The notes: generated by a model not told the origin, from the sequence alone. 64,000 nucleotides of DNA from Albibacterium sp035514885 (GCF_035514885.1 NZ_DATJCH010000022.1:62001-126000); one strand, 5' to 3'; positions 39,368 through 49,273 are shown, counted from the first letter of the stretch. A program made the numbers and translations.

Positions 39368-41491
39368 TCATCTTACACTAAATTTATAGATAGAGCTTGT
39401 TTGGTAGGTATCGCCTGGTTTTAATTGTGTTGAGGGGAATTGGAGTTGATTCGGAGAGTCTGGGAAATGTTGTGTTTCTAAACAAAATGCCGTTCTAAAA
39501 TCATCTTTAGAACCACCTTTAAGAATATTTTTACTTTGCATAAAATTACCACTATAAAACTGCAAACCCGGCTCTTGTGTATAAACATCCATAACAATTC
39601 CGGATTTATCGCCACTAACGCTTGCTGCATGCAGCATTCCCATACCTTTCGTTCCGTTTAAAATGAAATTATGATCATAACCGTTCGAATTCTTAAGCTG
39701 TTGATTTTGTTGATTTATTCTTTCACCAATTTTGGTTGGTTTTAAGAAATCCAATGGAGTTCCGCCTACATTCTCAATTCCTGTCGGAATTAAGTCAAAG
39801 TTTACAGGTGTATATTCATCTGCAAAAATCTGCAGCGTATGGTTTAAAATTGTCCCAGCACCTTCACCGTTAAGATTAAAGAAAGCATGATTGGTTAAAT
39901 TCACAACCGTTTTTTTATCAGTTGTGGCTTCATAATCCATCTTAAGCTCATTTTCATCTGTTAAAGAATATGTAACTTTAACATTCAAATTGCCAGGGAA
40001 ACCTTCTTCACCATCTTTAGAAAGGTACTTTAAAACAAGCGTATGATCATTTGGTTGTACAGCATCCCAAACCTTAGATTGGAAACCATCTTTACCACCA
40101 TGCAAAGTATTTGCACCATTGTTTAAAGAAGACTGATACACTTTACCGTCTATGGTAAATTTACCTTTTGCGATACGGTTACCATATCGACCAATGGTTG
40201 CACCAAAATAAGGCTCTGTTGAATTTTGGTAAGCCTCTGCACTCGGCAAACCAATTACAACATCTGTTAATTTACCTTTATTATCAGGCACCATTAAGCT
40301 AACAATTCGGCCACCTAAATTAGTAAAAACCGCTTTCATATTATTCTTATTAGTTAAAGTATAAACCTTAACCTGCTTACCGTTAATGGCCGTATCAAAC
40401 TTTGCATTATCAACCATACCGCCATTTCCTGAATGTTCAATACCGTTTAACTCTTTTATAAGCTCAACCTCTTCTTTACGATATGGTGTACCATCCTGAT
40501 GAAAAATATCGTGAAACCATTCTTTCGGCTGTGAACCATCTGGAAGAGGTGTATCCCATTGGTAAATTGTATTAGATTTACCGGCAACAAAACCCCAGTT
40601 AATGGCTCCTATATTTTCCTTTTTAAGCATCGGCATAATATTAGAAAATCGACTATTTCTAGTACGTGCCATATACTCGGTGCAAATCATCGGGCGACCG
40701 TGAGATTTTAGCATTTCAATTACCCTTAGATGCCATTCAGGGGCTTCGTAATCATGATAAGTGATTACGTCAGAGTTTAAAGCCTGAAAAGCATTCAGCT
40801 CATGTAGACCCCAAGACCAAAGACCTACACTTATTGGTTGTGAAGGGTTAATGTCTCGTGCCCAAGAAAAAACACTTTTCAACAAAGGCAATGAACTATT
40901 ACCTTTTCCTGAATTACCCGGCTCATTATATAAATCCCAAAGTAAAACACGATCGTCATTTTTAAATCTGGTTAAAATATCTTTAACGTATCGCTCTAAC
41001 TCCGGGAAGTTTTTTTCTTCTTTTGAATTCGGGTCTCCCGGATCTTGCAACCAACCTGAATTATGAATTCCTGGTTTTGGTTCTGGCTGCTTACCAATTT
41101 TACCTTGTTTATTCCAACAATCATCAAAAAACACAAGGATGGTTTTAATACCGTGATTATTGGCAATTGTTAAGTATCTATCTACCCTGCCTTTAAATCC
41201 TTCAGGGTCTTGTTTCCAAGCTAAGCTGTGTAAGTAAACCCGCATGGTATTAAAACCAATATCTTCAGCCCAGCCTAATTCTTTATCAATTAAATCGGGG
41301 CTGAAGGTATCTTCTTGCCACATTTCTAGCTGATTGATAGCATTGCTAGGTATAAAATCGGCTCCGTTTATCCATGTATGTTTTGCATACCAATCGTTGG
41401 CTTTTTCAACTGACCAACGTTCACCCGTTTGAGCTTTTAATGAAGAAATGGCAAAAATCAGGAGTGTGAATAGTAAAATTATCTTTTTCAT
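39368..41491 (-). CDS. Secreted glycoside hydrolase (cellulase-like TIM barrel) fused to aldose 1-epimerase
   Basis: About 707 residues from ATG 41491, which gives the signal peptide IILLFTLLIFAISSLKAQ; the longer reading to 41527 is unlikely. Residues about 25-355 form a GH clan-A type barrel with acid/base Glu in DLYNEPGN (E190) and a nucleophile Glu in ICTEYMAR (E272). Residues about 365-707 are a GalM-type mutarotase: GRYGNRIAKGKF, NTLHGGKDGF, NLTNHAFFNL (catalytic His) and CLETQHFPDSPNQ (catalytic Glu). The fused order suggests that the hydrolase releases a sugar whose anomer the second domain equilibrates. Substrate unknown. Confidence 0.87.
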   Translation of the reverse strand: MKKIILLFTLLIFAISSLKAQTGERWSVEKANDWYAKHTWINGADFIPSNAINQLEMWQEDTFSPDLIDKELGWAEDIGFNTMRVYLHSLAWKQDPEGFKGRVDRYLTIANNHGIKTILVFFDDCWNKQGKIGKQPEPKPGIHNSGWLQDPGDPNSKEEKNFPELERYVKDILTRFKNDDRVLLWDLYNEPGNSGKGNSSLPLLKSVFSWARDINPSQPISVGLWSWGLHELNAFQALNSDVITYHDYEAPEWHLRVIEMLKSHGRPMICTEYMARTRNSRFSNIMPMLKKENIGAINWGFVAGKSNTIYQWDTPLPDGSQPKEWFHDIFHQDGTPYRKEEVELIKELNGIEHSGNGGMVDNAKFDTAINGKQVKVYTLTNKNNMKAVFTNLGGRIVSLMVPDNKGKLTDVVIGLPSAEAYQNSTEPYFGATIGRYGNRIAKGKFTIDGKVYQSSLNNGANTLHGGKDGFQSKVWDAVQPNDHTLVLKYLSKDGEEGFPGNLNVKVTYSLTDENELKMDYEATTDKKTVVNLTNHAFFNLNGEGAGTILNHTLQIFADEYTPVNFDLIPTGIENVGGTPLDFLKPTKIGERINQQNQQLKNSNGYDHNFILNGTKGMGMLHAASVSGDKSGIVMDVYTQEPGLQFYSGNFMQSKNILKGGSKDDFRTAFCLETQHFPDSPNQLQFPSTQLKPGDTYQTSSIYKFSVR

Positions 41492-41589
41492 TATTATTTT
41501 GGTTAATGAGCAGCATTTGCCTAACAATAAAGATAATCAACTCTAAATCAAATACAAGTATACTATTATAAAGAAATAGAACTAGCTGT

Positions 41590-42444
41590 TTAAAGGTTAG
41601 CTACCTTAACATTACTGATTCCAATTTTGGCCCCATTATTTAACTCGGTTCCCGTACTAATATAAAAGTATTTTTTCTCTTGATCACGACTAAACATTTC
41701 AGTGTCTAAAACCTTTACTTTATCCAGATAAACAACCATGTGTTTGTCTTTAACCTCAATGGCAACATGCATTTTACCGATTGCATATTCTGCCAATGGG
41801 AAATCGGTCGTATTGTGTATTTTAGTATCACTGCTGGAATTAATAATTTCCTTGTTCCAATAATGCACTGTAGTAGAAGTTATGGCATTATTATTATATG
41901 CATCACCGATATAATCATTAATAGCATTATCATGAGCAAAACCGAAGCTTATTGAATTTAAATCCTTAGCATCATTATTACTTTGAGTAGCAATATCAAA
42001 CTCCAGAGTAAAATTTTCAGGGAGGGCAGTATTACTTTTAAATTTATAGGTGGTAAACTCCTTTAACAACAACCAATTTCCACTGTGGTCAGGCAAGTTG
42101 GCGACAGATCCACTTCCACTAGTTTTCCAGAACTGAGCCATTCTACCAATAGAGTCTTTCGAAAAATCATCCGAAAAAACCACTATAGATCCGGGTTTAA
42201 AATTAAAATCTTTGGCTGAAGCGGCAAATATGTCTGATGAAGACTCTTTTTTATCAGTTGAAGAAGCTATGGCATCTTCAGAGTTACCTTTTCCATCCAA
42301 TGCTTTATCTACAGCATTGTTTAGGGTATTTTCAACTTTAGAAGAAACCTTGTCCTTTAGTTTCTTGAAAACTTGAGCGTTTGCAGATTGGATATACAAT
42401 AAAAGGAATGAGGAAATGGTAATAGAAAGTAAGACTTTTTTCAT
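41590..42444 (-). CDS. Secreted protein with a LamG/concanavalin-like domain
   Basis: A 284-residue protein with a signal peptide (ISSFLLLYIQSANAQ). After it comes a charged helix-forming region, a Ser/Asp-rich linker and, from about residue 85, a beta-sandwich-like domain opening PGSIVVFSDDFSKDS. That opening matches the N-terminal lectin-like domain of some Bacteroidota OmpA-family proteins, but no OmpA domain follows here. It lies 98 bases upstream of the hydrolase-mutarotase gene on the same strand. Probable cell-surface or periplasmic ligand-binding role (inference). Confidence 0.7.
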   Translation of the reverse strand: MKKVLLSITISSFLLLYIQSANAQVFKKLKDKVSSKVENTLNNAVDKALDGKGNSEDAIASSTDKKESSSDIFAASAKDFNFKPGSIVVFSDDFSKDSIGRMAQFWKTSGSGSVANLPDHSGNWLLLKEFTTYKFKSNTALPENFTLEFDIATQSNNDAKDLNSISFGFAHDNAINDYIGDAYNNNAITSTTVHYWNKEIINSSSDTKIHNTTDFPLAEYAIGKMHVAIEVKDKHMVVYLDKVKVLDTEMFSRDQEKKYFYISTGTELNNGAKIGISNVKVANL

Positions 42445-42571
42445 AAATAATTATCTGTAAGAGCATTTAATAACATAGGATCTTTTGTGAATATTACAAT
42501 GAATAAACGCAAAAATTATTCCAAAAGTATTGTCACCAAACGAACTTACAGATAGATTTACTATTTCATTA

Positions 42572-42976
42572 TCAGAATTTATATCCCACACCGAAACCAA
42601 CATTCCACTTACCATCATTACTTGCCGTTTTGCTATTATAAAAAAGAGGCACCTGAATAGCTAAATGTTTATAAGCCGCTGTTAAACCAAAACCCAATGA
42701 AGGCATAACTAACGCATTTTTGGTTCCACTTGCAGATTTATCTTCTTTAAACTTCAAACTTGGCAATAAACCTACAAATACAACCAATGGCTTATTGGTA
42801 AACTTGATGGCCGGTCCAACAAAGTTTACATAACCACCATTGTCGGCGTAACCCGCTACTACAATTCCTTCTACTAAAGTAGCTTTCGTTTCGCTCGTTT
42901 GTGCTTTCAACAACATAGTTGGCATACAAAATAGAATACACACAAAAATCGCAGTTATTAATTTATTTGCTTTCAT
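42572..42976 (-). CDS. Small outer-membrane protein, paralogue of the nir-linked one
   Basis: A 134-residue protein with signal peptide (CILFCMPTMLLKAQ) and a C-terminus NVGFGVGYKF. It aligns without gaps to the protein at 34113-34517, with identical blocks TSETKATLVEG, AGYADNGGY and LPSLKFKEDK. It lacks the nir context: its neighbours are the secreted protein downstream and the large hairpin upstream. Probably a duplicate with a changed setting. Confidence 0.75.
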   Translation of the reverse strand: MKANKLITAIFVCILFCMPTMLLKAQTSETKATLVEGIVVAGYADNGGYVNFVGPAIKFTNKPLVVFVGLLPSLKFKEDKSASGTKNALVMPSLGFGLTAAYKHLAIQVPLFYNSKTASNDGKWNVGFGVGYKF

Positions 42977-43145
42977 AGGATTAAGATTTAAGGGTGAAAG
43001 ATTTTTTTCTTTTGTTTTAATTATACTATAAAGATAAAAACCTAGTCATCCGCGAAATCTCTATCTTAGCATATATAAACCTGATAAATATCACAATCCT
43101 ACATTGGAAAGGACTTGTATTACATTAAAGCAAAATTAGAGAACG

Positions 43146-43202
43146 ATACATGCGGTATATCTACGCTTTTAGCTTGAAAAAGCGTAGATATACCGCATGT
43201 AT
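43146..43202. terminator. Perfect 25-bp hairpin at the end of the ppk1 operon
   Basis: Arms 43146-43170 and 43178-43202 are perfect 25-base inverted repeats with a 7-base loop (AGCTTGA); the arms share TACATGCGGTATATCTACGC. It lies 68 bases after the stop of the GAF gene, the last gene of the minus-strand operon, so termination or RNA 3'-end protection is the likely job. No T tract follows. It is exceptionally long for a terminator stem. Confidence 0.65.
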
Positions 43203-43269
43203 AATCAATTAATTAAACTAGGAAGTATTACAAGAGTTGGATCAGGCCTAGTGAGGTTCAGAAAAGGTA

Positions 43270-45606
43270 TTAGGTTTGATTATAGTTTACACCCACTCGC
43301 AAACCTTTTAGCCCCCGTACATCATTCAATTCTTCGAGTTCCAGCTCTTCTAAATCGTCAAGCAGAACTCCTTTCTTTTGAAGGAACAGAATATAACTTT
43401 TGTATTCCTCAATATCCTTTGAATTCATATATACGAGTGCTATTTTCCCCGGTTGGGTCAAGCGTTCTATTGTATCTTTTATGGTAATCTTATCAATTCT
43501 TTTCTTAATAATTTCATAGCGAATATTGTATGTCCCTTCTACATCAAATCTTCTTTCATCGGTTCTAAAACTGATATCAATAGAATTTACGTTCACAAAA
43601 ATCAATTGGGTAGTTTCCAACTTGATTTTCATTTGAGGTGCTAGATTAACGGTTATGCCTGCCATAGCAGCCATAGAAGTTAACTGCCATAAACGAATAT
43701 TTTTGAGGTAGAGATGATTAAATGGTTTCTCAGGAGCTATCGATTGACCGATATAAATATCATATTCTACCCCATCAGTCCTGAATTTCTCAAAATAACA
43801 AGGATATGAGTTTTGAATCTCTACATTAAACAGCTCTAAATAACCATTTATAGCTGTATTTACCAATTGGATTGAATTTTCTAAATTCCTTCTATGCTCA
43901 TAAGCAAGACCCGTTTCAGGATCAATAACTTTCTCATACTTTCTGATTATCTCAGTAGCCCTAACATCCGTTTCTTTAAAATGAAGAAGATAATCAGCTA
44001 CCTCCCGGTCAAGAAAATCGATAACACGCATTTGAAAACTATCCATCAGCTCAACCTTCAATTGTTCAAGGAAAGTATTGCAGGTAAATATCATCTCTTC
44101 TAAGAGGCCTATGCCTAGCAATGCATTCAATTGATGAAGAGTCTTTTTTAATTCTTGCAGCTGAATCTCTATATCAGTACTAAAGGCTTTATTTCTTTCA
44201 ATTGTGGAGTTCTTAATATCCACTGCTCCATACAAAGGGAAAACATTCTCGAACATTATATTTCCAACGGTGGGTAAAGGTCGACCATCTTGTATATTTT
44301 GCAGATATTCCCAAGCCTTTTCATTGAATTTCCATTGCACTGCAGATTGCAAAGAAGTAAATTTCTCTTTGATTACTTCATCTATACTCAATTGAAACTT
44401 AACAGACGCATTTCCTAATATTTGAGCCAACAAAGGGCTTACCTCTTCTAATTTAACTAATACATTCTCATTTAAACTATTCTCTTTTTTAGTATAAATC
44501 TCAAAAACCCCTACTAGTTTAGCATGATGTAGTATGGGAATTAATGCATATGAGGCAATATTTAATACTTTTAACTCATCCTCAATTGGTTTCAAATCCT
44601 GGCTATTGGAAAGCACTCCTGCATTGACTAAAATTCTTGATCGAGTCGCCAGCAACCTCTTGATCAAGCCCTCAAGTTCTTCCTCTTTTACCTTGTGCAT
44701 CTTAATCAACTCCAATATGGGACTTTTATGATCTGTTTTTGAAGAATTAAGCACAAGCTTTCCATTCAATTTCAAAAATGGAAGAAGTTCAAACTCAATA
44801 TCTTTATCACCCACCATCGTTTTTAAAGAATCGAGAATCCGGTCGTCATAAAAATCCAGTTGAGTTCCCATAATCATATCCTTGATATTCTCTAGGACAT
44901 GAGAAACAGTGATATCCTTAATTGTAACTATTGAAAATCCTTCAAAACTAAAGTTAGCTAAGGGTAAGGTGGATTGAAGACTTTCCCAGTTTACTTTATT
45001 AGCAATTTGGCTAATTTGGCTTAAATCTAAGTCAGGGAGCTCCCCCTGTACATGAACATCGACGAAACGGTCGTCAGTTGTAATTTGATAATACTTCGAT
45101 AATCCGGTTTTTGGATCCGTAAATGATCGTATATACTTTTCTTTTCGCAGTGAACGAAAACCATAAAGATTTTTAAAGATAACCGAATAAGGCACCCTTA
45201 ACATGTCGTAGTCCATTATCTGTGGTTGAGCCACCAAATCGAATGTACATAAGCCGCCTTCTAATAGTTTATAAAAGCTATTGGTTCCGTAAAAAAAGTT
45301 GTGTTCAACTGGAAAACCCAATCCCCATAATGTTTGTTCTTCAGTGGAAATTGGCGGGACTAAAAAATTATAAATTAAGGCTAACTCGCATTCAAATTGC
45401 AAAAAATTATCTGTAGACAAAGGTCCATTCAGTTCAATTGCTTTTTCAATTCTATTAACTATATCCCTTAGATAATCTGCCTTTAACACAGCTTCTTTCT
45501 CTATTCTTCTCTTTAAGTAATTTAGAAAAGGATGAAAAGAAAGCTGAACTTTTAGGTTCAGTGGATTAGCACAATGTTCTTCAATAGTTAGAACCCTTGT
45601 TTGCAT
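43270..45606 (-). CDS. Large GAF-domain protein of unknown function
   Basis: About 778 residues from ATG 45606 (MQTRVLTIEEH); a longer reading to 45651 is possible but adds an odd N-terminus. A GAF-like domain around residues 310-430 has ILVNAGVLSNSQDL, ASYALIPILHHAKLVGVFEIYTK, typical of a ligand-binding sensor. The flanking regions are long and helical and no kinase, cyclase or DNA-binding domain is visible. It is the last gene of the ppk1 operon, 50 bases after the phosphatase/barrel gene. Likely a cytoplasmic sensor or scaffold; ligand unknown. Confidence 0.7.
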   Translation of the reverse strand: MQTRVLTIEEHCANPLNLKVQLSFHPFLNYLKRRIEKEAVLKADYLRDIVNRIEKAIELNGPLSTDNFLQFECELALIYNFLVPPISTEEQTLWGLGFPVEHNFFYGTNSFYKLLEGGLCTFDLVAQPQIMDYDMLRVPYSVIFKNLYGFRSLRKEKYIRSFTDPKTGLSKYYQITTDDRFVDVHVQGELPDLDLSQISQIANKVNWESLQSTLPLANFSFEGFSIVTIKDITVSHVLENIKDMIMGTQLDFYDDRILDSLKTMVGDKDIEFELLPFLKLNGKLVLNSSKTDHKSPILELIKMHKVKEEELEGLIKRLLATRSRILVNAGVLSNSQDLKPIEDELKVLNIASYALIPILHHAKLVGVFEIYTKKENSLNENVLVKLEEVSPLLAQILGNASVKFQLSIDEVIKEKFTSLQSAVQWKFNEKAWEYLQNIQDGRPLPTVGNIMFENVFPLYGAVDIKNSTIERNKAFSTDIEIQLQELKKTLHQLNALLGIGLLEEMIFTCNTFLEQLKVELMDSFQMRVIDFLDREVADYLLHFKETDVRATEIIRKYEKVIDPETGLAYEHRRNLENSIQLVNTAINGYLELFNVEIQNSYPCYFEKFRTDGVEYDIYIGQSIAPEKPFNHLYLKNIRLWQLTSMAAMAGITVNLAPQMKIKLETTQLIFVNVNSIDISFRTDERRFDVEGTYNIRYEIIKKRIDKITIKDTIERLTQPGKIALVYMNSKDIEEYKSYILFLQKKGVLLDDLEELELEELNDVRGLKGLRVGVNYNQT

Positions 45607-45656
45607 ATTGTTAATTAAATTCTTCCTTTCAAATTTGAAAGGACATTTCAAGTCTT

Positions 45657-48600
45657 TTAAAACCTGAAACCCAATGAAAAATAGGGTAGCCAGCCTTCTT
45701 TTGAATGGCCTGCGACTACCTGAAATACCAACATCTGAGCGGGTGAAAAATAAGCACCACCACCAACTCCCTGATGAATCGTGCTACTATTATAACCTTT
45801 GGCCCATACTTTTCCAACATCATAGAAACCAATTAACCCCAATTGACCCGGTATGATATAGCTCCCTATTTCAGCTAATTTAATACGAGCTTCAAAATTA
45901 TTATATAAAAGATGCTCACCGGCAAATCGGTAATTTCTAAACCCCTTTAAATTACCTTGACCTCCCAAATACAAAGCTTGATAAAATGTCGTTTTTCCGA
46001 TCGTAGCACCTGCTCCAGTACGGTTGGCTAATATGAGTCTATTATTTGCATAACTCTTATAAAAGGCAAATTCCGCAGTTAACTGCGCAAATGATTTTGA
46101 ATATTCGTTCAGTCCCTTATATGCTTGGAGATCTAAGTTGAAATAACCTCCTCCCGTTGGTAATATTACATTATTTCTGTTATCTCGCTTATAACCTACA
46201 GTCAAGCCAACAAACACCTTATCCTTGTCAACAGTTACACTATCATAAGAATTGATTAAAGCGCTGTTATTAATAAACCGGCCAGTGTTATCGGCTGGGT
46301 TAAAGCTATAATACTGAAATTTAGTCCCTATACTTATCGATGATTCTTTTTTAATCCAACCTAAAGCGGGAGAAATTCCATACAGGTTAAAACGTGCCCG
46401 ATAATAACTGGCATCATGATTCTCTTTATCAAAAACAGAACTATTTCCTAAACCAAAGTAATTCTGAGTATTGTTCGGAACATAGGCACTTGCATCAATC
46501 ATAAAGTCTGCCTTTCCAAAAGCCTCTCTCCATCTTCCTTTATAATCAAATTTAAAGGATCCGGTAGAAAGTGATGCAGAAGCTAACAGCTGTTGTGTAT
46601 GCGTAAATGGGGTCTTTCTAAAGCCTCGCTGATGTGTGTACTTAAATCCTCCACCTAACATGATACCATCATCTGCATTATAGCCGGCAGTTATCAATGG
46701 CATGGTAACATTATATAGATTCACAGGAACAAAAGCGGTATGGCTACTATCGGTTGAAATGTATTTTTGAAACTTATCTACTTGTCCGGAAAAAGTTGAA
46801 TGGGTTCCATAGTCATACAGCTTAATTTTTTTATCTGCATTCTCAATCACATAATCTTTATGACCACTACCACCGATAATTCTTATCTTCATGGATGTCT
46901 GTTTGGAATTAACCACGACTGAATCTTCTCCATTGGCTAAATAAATGCGGATCTCTTTCGTAAATTCAGGAGTATAAACCTTATCCATCAACACCTTCTT
47001 TACCTCCCCTTCCTTATTTATCTTATTGACGATTACCCGCAATCCATTATTGGCATCTTCAATCTTTACCAGTTCATTTTTATTGCTTAACCTAATATCT
47101 ACAATTGAATTAATGAAGCGATAATATTCTTCCATATTTTCGGGAATAGCATCCCTTCTTTGCTTCAAGTCTGAAAGCAATTCATTGTGTCTGATTTCAT
47201 AAGAGGCCTGCGGTAATCTTCTCACACTCTCTTCCAAAACACTGTCTGTAACCCGGTTTGCAAATTCCCGACTAAGACTCATCCATTCATCGTAATTGAA
47301 CTGCATTTTTGGATGTGAATTTAAAAAGCTTGATTTAAACAGTTCGTAATTAACTTTTCTAATTTCTGGAGAAAAGCCTTGGTTTGTAGGCATTACCCAA
47401 GAAAGAGCTGTTAACCTGGGAAATATACCATCCATCAAACGAATCACCTGATCCCGGTCTCGAGGGACTACCCGATAGTCTTTATCCTTGCCCTCTAATT
47501 CATCAAACCAGCGGAACTGATCCTCGTGCCGATCCCAATCTCCAATTAGCAAATCCAGCATTCGGGCTCTTAGAAAGGTTTTTCCACCAAAAGTGTCATC
47601 ATTATCATTATACACCTTTTCCAGCATTTTAATGGTATTATCAGAATCTCCCAAAGGCTCTCGCTCTTCTAGTAGAACCAACTTATTGGCAAATGCTAAA
47701 TTATGAACGCCTAATGCCTTATCAGGTGCAACGATACCGATCACAGGATTTGTGGCAGGTACGCCTGCTGCATTCGCAATTGGAGGAACCATTAAGGCTG
47801 AAAATGGATGTTGAGCACTTACCGCATCATCCAAGAAATCTTCTGCAAACGTGTCGTGCAAAGCCGCAGGAAGCAAGGCTTCCGAATTTTTATTGACACT
47901 CCTAAGAACCCATTGCTTTCCAGTCTTATCTTCCATTCGCAGAGAAGTAGTCTGCATTCCGCCTCCACGCTTTAAAGGAGTTAATCCCCCTTCAATTTCA
48001 GAAATCCGAATTACTGGCACTTTCGTTTCTGCAGCCCATTCCTTTCTGTAATTCTCCCCAAAAAGCTTCCGGTGAAAATTACTTACCTGATCAAATTCTG
48101 CATTCGGTCGAATAATCATACTATCTACGTCTAATCCTTCTTCAATCAAATCAGCCTGAATAAATTCTTCCTTTTTATAGGGAATAGTATAGCTAAAGGC
48201 CTCTTCTATACCGTTATTTTCATACTCATAAAAAGTAACCTTACTGCTTCGATCATCCATCATATCAAAGGTAACAAAGCCTTGCATTTTGCTGGTAAAC
48301 AAAGCCTTACTATCATTTTTTACATAAGAACTTTTTGATCCCGCCCCACTAACTATTTGATAATTTAACTTATCATCATCCTTTATAAACTGTAAGCCGT
48401 GCTCATGACCAGCCGCATAGATGACATTTGGAAAACCATCAAAAACATCCGTCACTTCCTTTATCAATCTTTTATATTCCGGATGGGGCATGTCTTCCGG
48501 ATTTAAAAACACGGTGGTTCTTAACAATGGATAGAGAGAGCCCAACCCTGGAAGAGGAATGTATAGATTCTTATCTAGAACCGTCAATGGGAACAGGTGA

Positions 48601-49271
48601 TCTTTCAGTGAATAATGTCCGCCGTGAACACCATAAGAAATAAAAGGATGATGAGAGGCTAAAAGAATAGTTTTATCTCTATTCTTATATAACAATTCTT
48701 CCATTCTATCAAGTACTTCCGTCTCGGTTGTACAATCACAATCGGCATTAAGGTTCTCTTTTTCATAAGGGAAGAGCCACCATTCACTGTCATAAGCAAT
48801 CACAACCAACTGGTCAGAAATTGTAATTTCAATAGGATCTGGACAGCCATTTGCAGGAATCATTTTCAACAAGGAATCTTGCTGGCTAGCTAAAAAATTG
48901 CTTTGAGCGACGATTTTTTCCAGCCCTAATTCACCCATCCTATCCCAGTCGTGATTGCCCGGAATAAAATAAACAGGTGCTCCATTGGCACGCATAGGCG
49001 CATATTGAGAACGTAAGATTTCTTTACTTTCTTCCTCTTCTTCGCTTCCTGGTAAGCCCAAACCTCTGGGATATATATTATCACCCAAATAAAAAACCGT
49101 GGTCTTATCCTTAATAATCAAGTCTGCTGCTCGAGGAATAATAGTCTCCTGTTTAAAGTTAAGTTCACCCGCATCTCCAATGAGGATCACACGATTTTCA
49201 ATTTTATTCTGTGCGAAGATTATATGGCCTCCAACAAAAAAGAATATTAAAAAAAGTAGTAGTTTTCTCAT
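45657..49271 (-). CDS. Purple-acid-phosphatase-like metallophosphoesterase with C-terminal outer-membrane barrel
   Basis: A 1204-residue secreted protein with a signal peptide (LLLFLIFFFVGGHIIFAQ). Residues 25-320 have all five purple-acid-phosphatase motifs: GDAG (32-35), GDNIY (63-67), GNHD (105-108), SHH (206-208) and GHEH (288-291). Residues about 430-620 look like a kinase-type fold: a Gly-rich loop GGGMQTTSLR, a following LRSVNK, then LIGDWDRHEDQ (573-585) and PRDRDQ. The last 350 residues are beta strands ending SLGFRF, a BamA/TamA-type surface barrel. It starts 2 bases after the lipoprotein gene in the ppk1 operon. The phosphatase and barrel calls are firm; the kinase-like middle is inference. 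Confidence 0.82.
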   Translation of the reverse strand: MRKLLLFLIFFFVGGHIIFAQNKIENRVILIGDAGELNFKQETIIPRAADLIIKDKTTVFYLGDNIYPRGLGLPGSEEEEESKEILRSQYAPMRANGAPVYFIPGNHDWDRMGELGLEKIVAQSNFLASQQDSLLKMIPANGCPDPIEITISDQLVVIAYDSEWWLFPYEKENLNADCDCTTETEVLDRMEELLYKNRDKTILLASHHPFISYGVHGGHYSLKDHLFPLTVLDKNLYIPLPGLGSLYPLLRTTVFLNPEDMPHPEYKRLIKEVTDVFDGFPNVIYAAGHEHGLQFIKDDDKLNYQIVSGAGSKSSYVKNDSKALFTSKMQGFVTFDMMDDRSSKVTFYEYENNGIEEAFSYTIPYKKEEFIQADLIEEGLDVDSMIIRPNAEFDQVSNFHRKLFGENYRKEWAAETKVPVIRISEIEGGLTPLKRGGGMQTTSLRMEDKTGKQWVLRSVNKNSEALLPAALHDTFAEDFLDDAVSAQHPFSALMVPPIANAAGVPATNPVIGIVAPDKALGVHNLAFANKLVLLEEREPLGDSDNTIKMLEKVYNDNDDTFGGKTFLRARMLDLLIGDWDRHEDQFRWFDELEGKDKDYRVVPRDRDQVIRLMDGIFPRLTALSWVMPTNQGFSPEIRKVNYELFKSSFLNSHPKMQFNYDEWMSLSREFANRVTDSVLEESVRRLPQASYEIRHNELLSDLKQRRDAIPENMEEYYRFINSIVDIRLSNKNELVKIEDANNGLRVIVNKINKEGEVKKVLMDKVYTPEFTKEIRIYLANGEDSVVVNSKQTSMKIRIIGGSGHKDYVIENADKKIKLYDYGTHSTFSGQVDKFQKYISTDSSHTAFVPVNLYNVTMPLITAGYNADDGIMLGGGFKYTHQRGFRKTPFTHTQQLLASASLSTGSFKFDYKGRWREAFGKADFMIDASAYVPNNTQNYFGLGNSSVFDKENHDASYYRARFNLYGISPALGWIKKESSISIGTKFQYYSFNPADNTGRFINNSALINSYDSVTVDKDKVFVGLTVGYKRDNRNNVILPTGGGYFNLDLQAYKGLNEYSKSFAQLTAEFAFYKSYANNRLILANRTGAGATIGKTTFYQALYLGGQGNLKGFRNYRFAGEHLLYNNFEARIKLAEIGSYIIPGQLGLIGFYDVGKVWAKGYNSSTIHQGVGGGAYFSPAQMLVFQVVAGHSKEGWLPYFSLGFRF

Positions 49272-49273
49272 TT

